A stretch of DNA of 64,000 bases from Hydractinia symbiolongicarpus. Its lineage: Eukaryota; Cnidaria; Hydrozoa; Anthoathecata; Hydractiniidae. The stretch covers positions 2,542,001 through 2,606,000 of the forward strand of contig NC_079886.1 of the NCBI RefSeq assembly GCF_029227915.1, read 5' to 3'. Under the pieces are notes generated by a model. It ran no database searches. It was given only the letters and a program-made list of their open reading frames with translations, and was not told the DNA's origin. This document shows, one piece after another, positions 62,726 through 64,000 of the stretch (positions within the stretch are counted from its first letter, which is position 1; each line of letters starts with the position of its first letter). Position numbers and translations under genes: made by a program.

Positions 62726-64000
62726 ACAAGTCTCATGCGTTTTAGTGGTGAAAAAATAATTTAAAAAATCGTTCTGAAAATCATTTTACTCACAGGGTAC
62801 TTTCTTTGTATACATTCGACTATAGGGGCCAAGCCCGGGATTTACAGGAAATCGCGGGTTTTCGTTTGCCGGCGATTAAACTACTTTTATTCAGCGTCTC
62901 ATCAAAAATGAAAACATTTTTGAGAACTACAAGTCTCATGCGTTTTAGTGGTGAAAAAATAATTTAAAAAATCGTTCGGGAAATAAGTTTACTCCCTGGA
63001 TACTTTCTTTGTATACTTCTGACTATACGGACCGAGTACGGGATTTACGGGAAATCGCGGGTTCTCGTTTGCCGGCGACTAAACTTCTTTTATTCAGCGT
63101 CTCATCAAAAATGAAATTAATTTTGAAAACTACCAGTCTCATGCGTTTTAGTGGTGAAAAAATAATTTAAAAAATCGTTCGGGAAATGAATTTACTCGCA
63201 GGGTACTTTCTTTGTATGCTTTTGACTATACGGGCCGAGTCCGGGATTTACGGAAAATCGCGGGTTTTCGTTTGCCGGCGATTAAACTTCTTTAATTTAG
63301 CGTTTCATCAAAAATGAAAACATTTTTAAAAACTACAAGTCTCATGCGTTTTAGTGGTGAAAAAATAATTTAAAAAATCGTTCGGGAAATGAGTTTACTC
63401 CTTGAGTACTTTCTTTGTATACTTTTGACTATACGGGTCGAGTACCGGATTTCCGGGAAATCGCGGGTTTTCGTTTGCCGGCGATTAAACTTCTTTTATT
63501 CAGCGTCTTATCAAAAATTAAAACACTTTTGAAAACTACAAGTCTCATGCGTTTTAGTGGTAAAAAAATAATTTAAAAAATCGTTCTGAAAATCAGTTTA
63601 CTCACAGGGTACTTTCTTTGTATACATTCGACTATATGGGGCCAAGGCCGTGATTTACAGGAAATCGCGGGTTTTCGTTTGCCGGCGATTAAACTTCTTT
63701 TATTCAACGTCTCATTAAAAATGAAAACATTTTTGAAAACTACAAGTCTCATGCGTTTTAGTGGGTGAAAAATAATTTAAAAAATCATTCGGGAAATCAG
63801 TTTACTCCCTGGGTACTTTTTTTGTATACTTTTGACTATACGGGCCGAGTACGGGATTTACGGGAAATCGCGGGTATTCGTTTGCCGGCGATTAAACTTC
63901 TTTTATTCAGCGTCTCATCAAAAATGAAAATAATTTTGAAAACTACAAGTCTCATGCGTTTTAGTGGTGAAAAAATAAATTAAAAAATCGTTCGGGAAAT
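62726..64000 (+). repeat. Thirteen-monomer tandem duplication, copy 2 (cut by window end)
   Basis: This aligns to 60,088-61,362 at a constant offset of 2,638 bp to the last base of the window, with no difference seen at the sites compared. The copy must continue outside the window. The left boundary is defined by the mismatch GAGAACTAC here against GAAAACTAC at the corresponding place. Confidence 0.9.
63944..64000 (+). repeat. Partial last monomer (57 bp)
   Basis: The monomer starting TACAAGTCTCATG at 63,944 is cut by the window edge after GTTCGGGAAAT. It carries AAAATAAATTAAAAAATCG, the marker of type A units that follow the GGGTATTCG type C units, so the array clearly continues to the right in the same order. 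Confidence 0.93.

Larger units (their letters stand above)
1..64000 (+). repeat. 203-bp tandem satellite array filling the whole window
   Basis: The same unit repeats head-to-tail from the first to the last base with no inversion and no foreign insertion that I could find. Monomer starts (TACAAGTCTCATG) fall at 1, 205, 408 and so on to 63,944, giving 315 complete units plus 57 bp; the mean length is 203 bp. Individual units vary by about 1-3 bp, mostly in T-runs and A-runs (GTACTTTTTT versus GTACTTTTTTT, GAAAAATAATT versus GAAAAAATAATT). Conserved blocks are TACAAGTCTCATGCGTTTTA, TGCCGGCGATTAAACTTC and GCGTCTCATCAAAAATGAAA. This is the architecture of eukaryotic satellite DNA (centromeric, pericentromeric or other heterochromatin); that location is inferred, not shown. 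No gene, tRNA, rRNA, transposon end or telomere motif was seen, so no sub-stretch needs a separate gene-desert note. Confidence 0.98.

Noticed and set aside
1-64000. CRISPR array
   Set aside because: The period is 203 bp and the whole unit repeats; there are no short repeats separated by unique spacers.
1-64000. Transposable element, telomere repeat, tRNA or rRNA insertion
   Set aside because: Reading through the window showed monomers throughout, with no target-site duplications, terminal repeats, TTAGGG-like runs or tRNA-like folds.

Overview
The whole window is one uninterrupted tandem satellite DNA array. It has a monomer of about 203 bp in a constant head-to-tail orientation. Counting from a monomer start at base 1 (phase set at TACAAGTCTCATG), the last monomer start seen is at 63,944. 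That makes 315 complete monomers plus a 57-bp partial one, with a net length drift of only about 2 bp. I found no gene, RNA gene, transposable element, CRISPR array or unique-sequence island on either strand. Open reading frames of 62-121 codons occur, but they are frames of the satellite itself and recur wherever a monomer block has been duplicated.

A 64-kb array of nearly uniform long-period monomers with nested higher-order repeats points to a eukaryotic chromosome, most likely centromeric, pericentromeric or other constitutive heterochromatin. The sequence gives no taxon. One typical monomer is about 37% GC yet has 13 CpG dinucleotides, roughly 1.9 times expectation by hand count. This argues against long-term germline CpG methylation and decay.

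Monomers fall into recognisable subfamilies by linked variants in the middle of the unit. Type A has TTTACTCGCAGGG. Type B has GTTCTGAAAATCA, ACTCACAGG, ACATTCGACTAT and GGCCAAG. Type C has ATTCGGGAAATCAG and a T-run in GTACTTTTTT. Type D has CTCCTTGAGTAC, GGGTCGAGTACC and CGTCTTATC. A D2 subtype has ATAACTTCAAAAATCG. Types are not shuffled at random: D-B-C(-A) order recurs and forms higher-order units.

Layout. 1-10.9 kb: mixed monomers with two related segmental duplications (offsets about 4,665 and 3,852 bp). 10.9-13.2 kb: a 5-monomer unit duplicated. 13.8-17.2 kb: D-B-C trimers, including a 609-bp tandem. 18.2-28.8 kb: a higher-order repeat of about 2.03 kb (10 monomers). 27.7-36.5 kb: a 12-monomer block present three times, followed by a 1,219-bp six-monomer tandem. 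32.9-34.0 kb: a 609-bp pair. 40.4-49.5 kb and 52.0-58.6 kb: two copies of one long block that differ in length by exactly three local copy-number changes (6, 4 and 2 monomers). 49.5-52.0 kb: a 1,218-bp tandem pair. 58.6-60.2 kb: an 812-bp pair. 60.1-64.0 kb: a 2,638-bp (13-monomer) tandem duplication running off the end.

The most informative signals are the recombinant (hybrid) monomers at duplication and deletion edges, several breaking in the same short GTACTTTCTTTGTATAC segment. Others are the 10-bp-phased CGGG run, the 9-bp dyad in part of the monomers, and the CpG excess.
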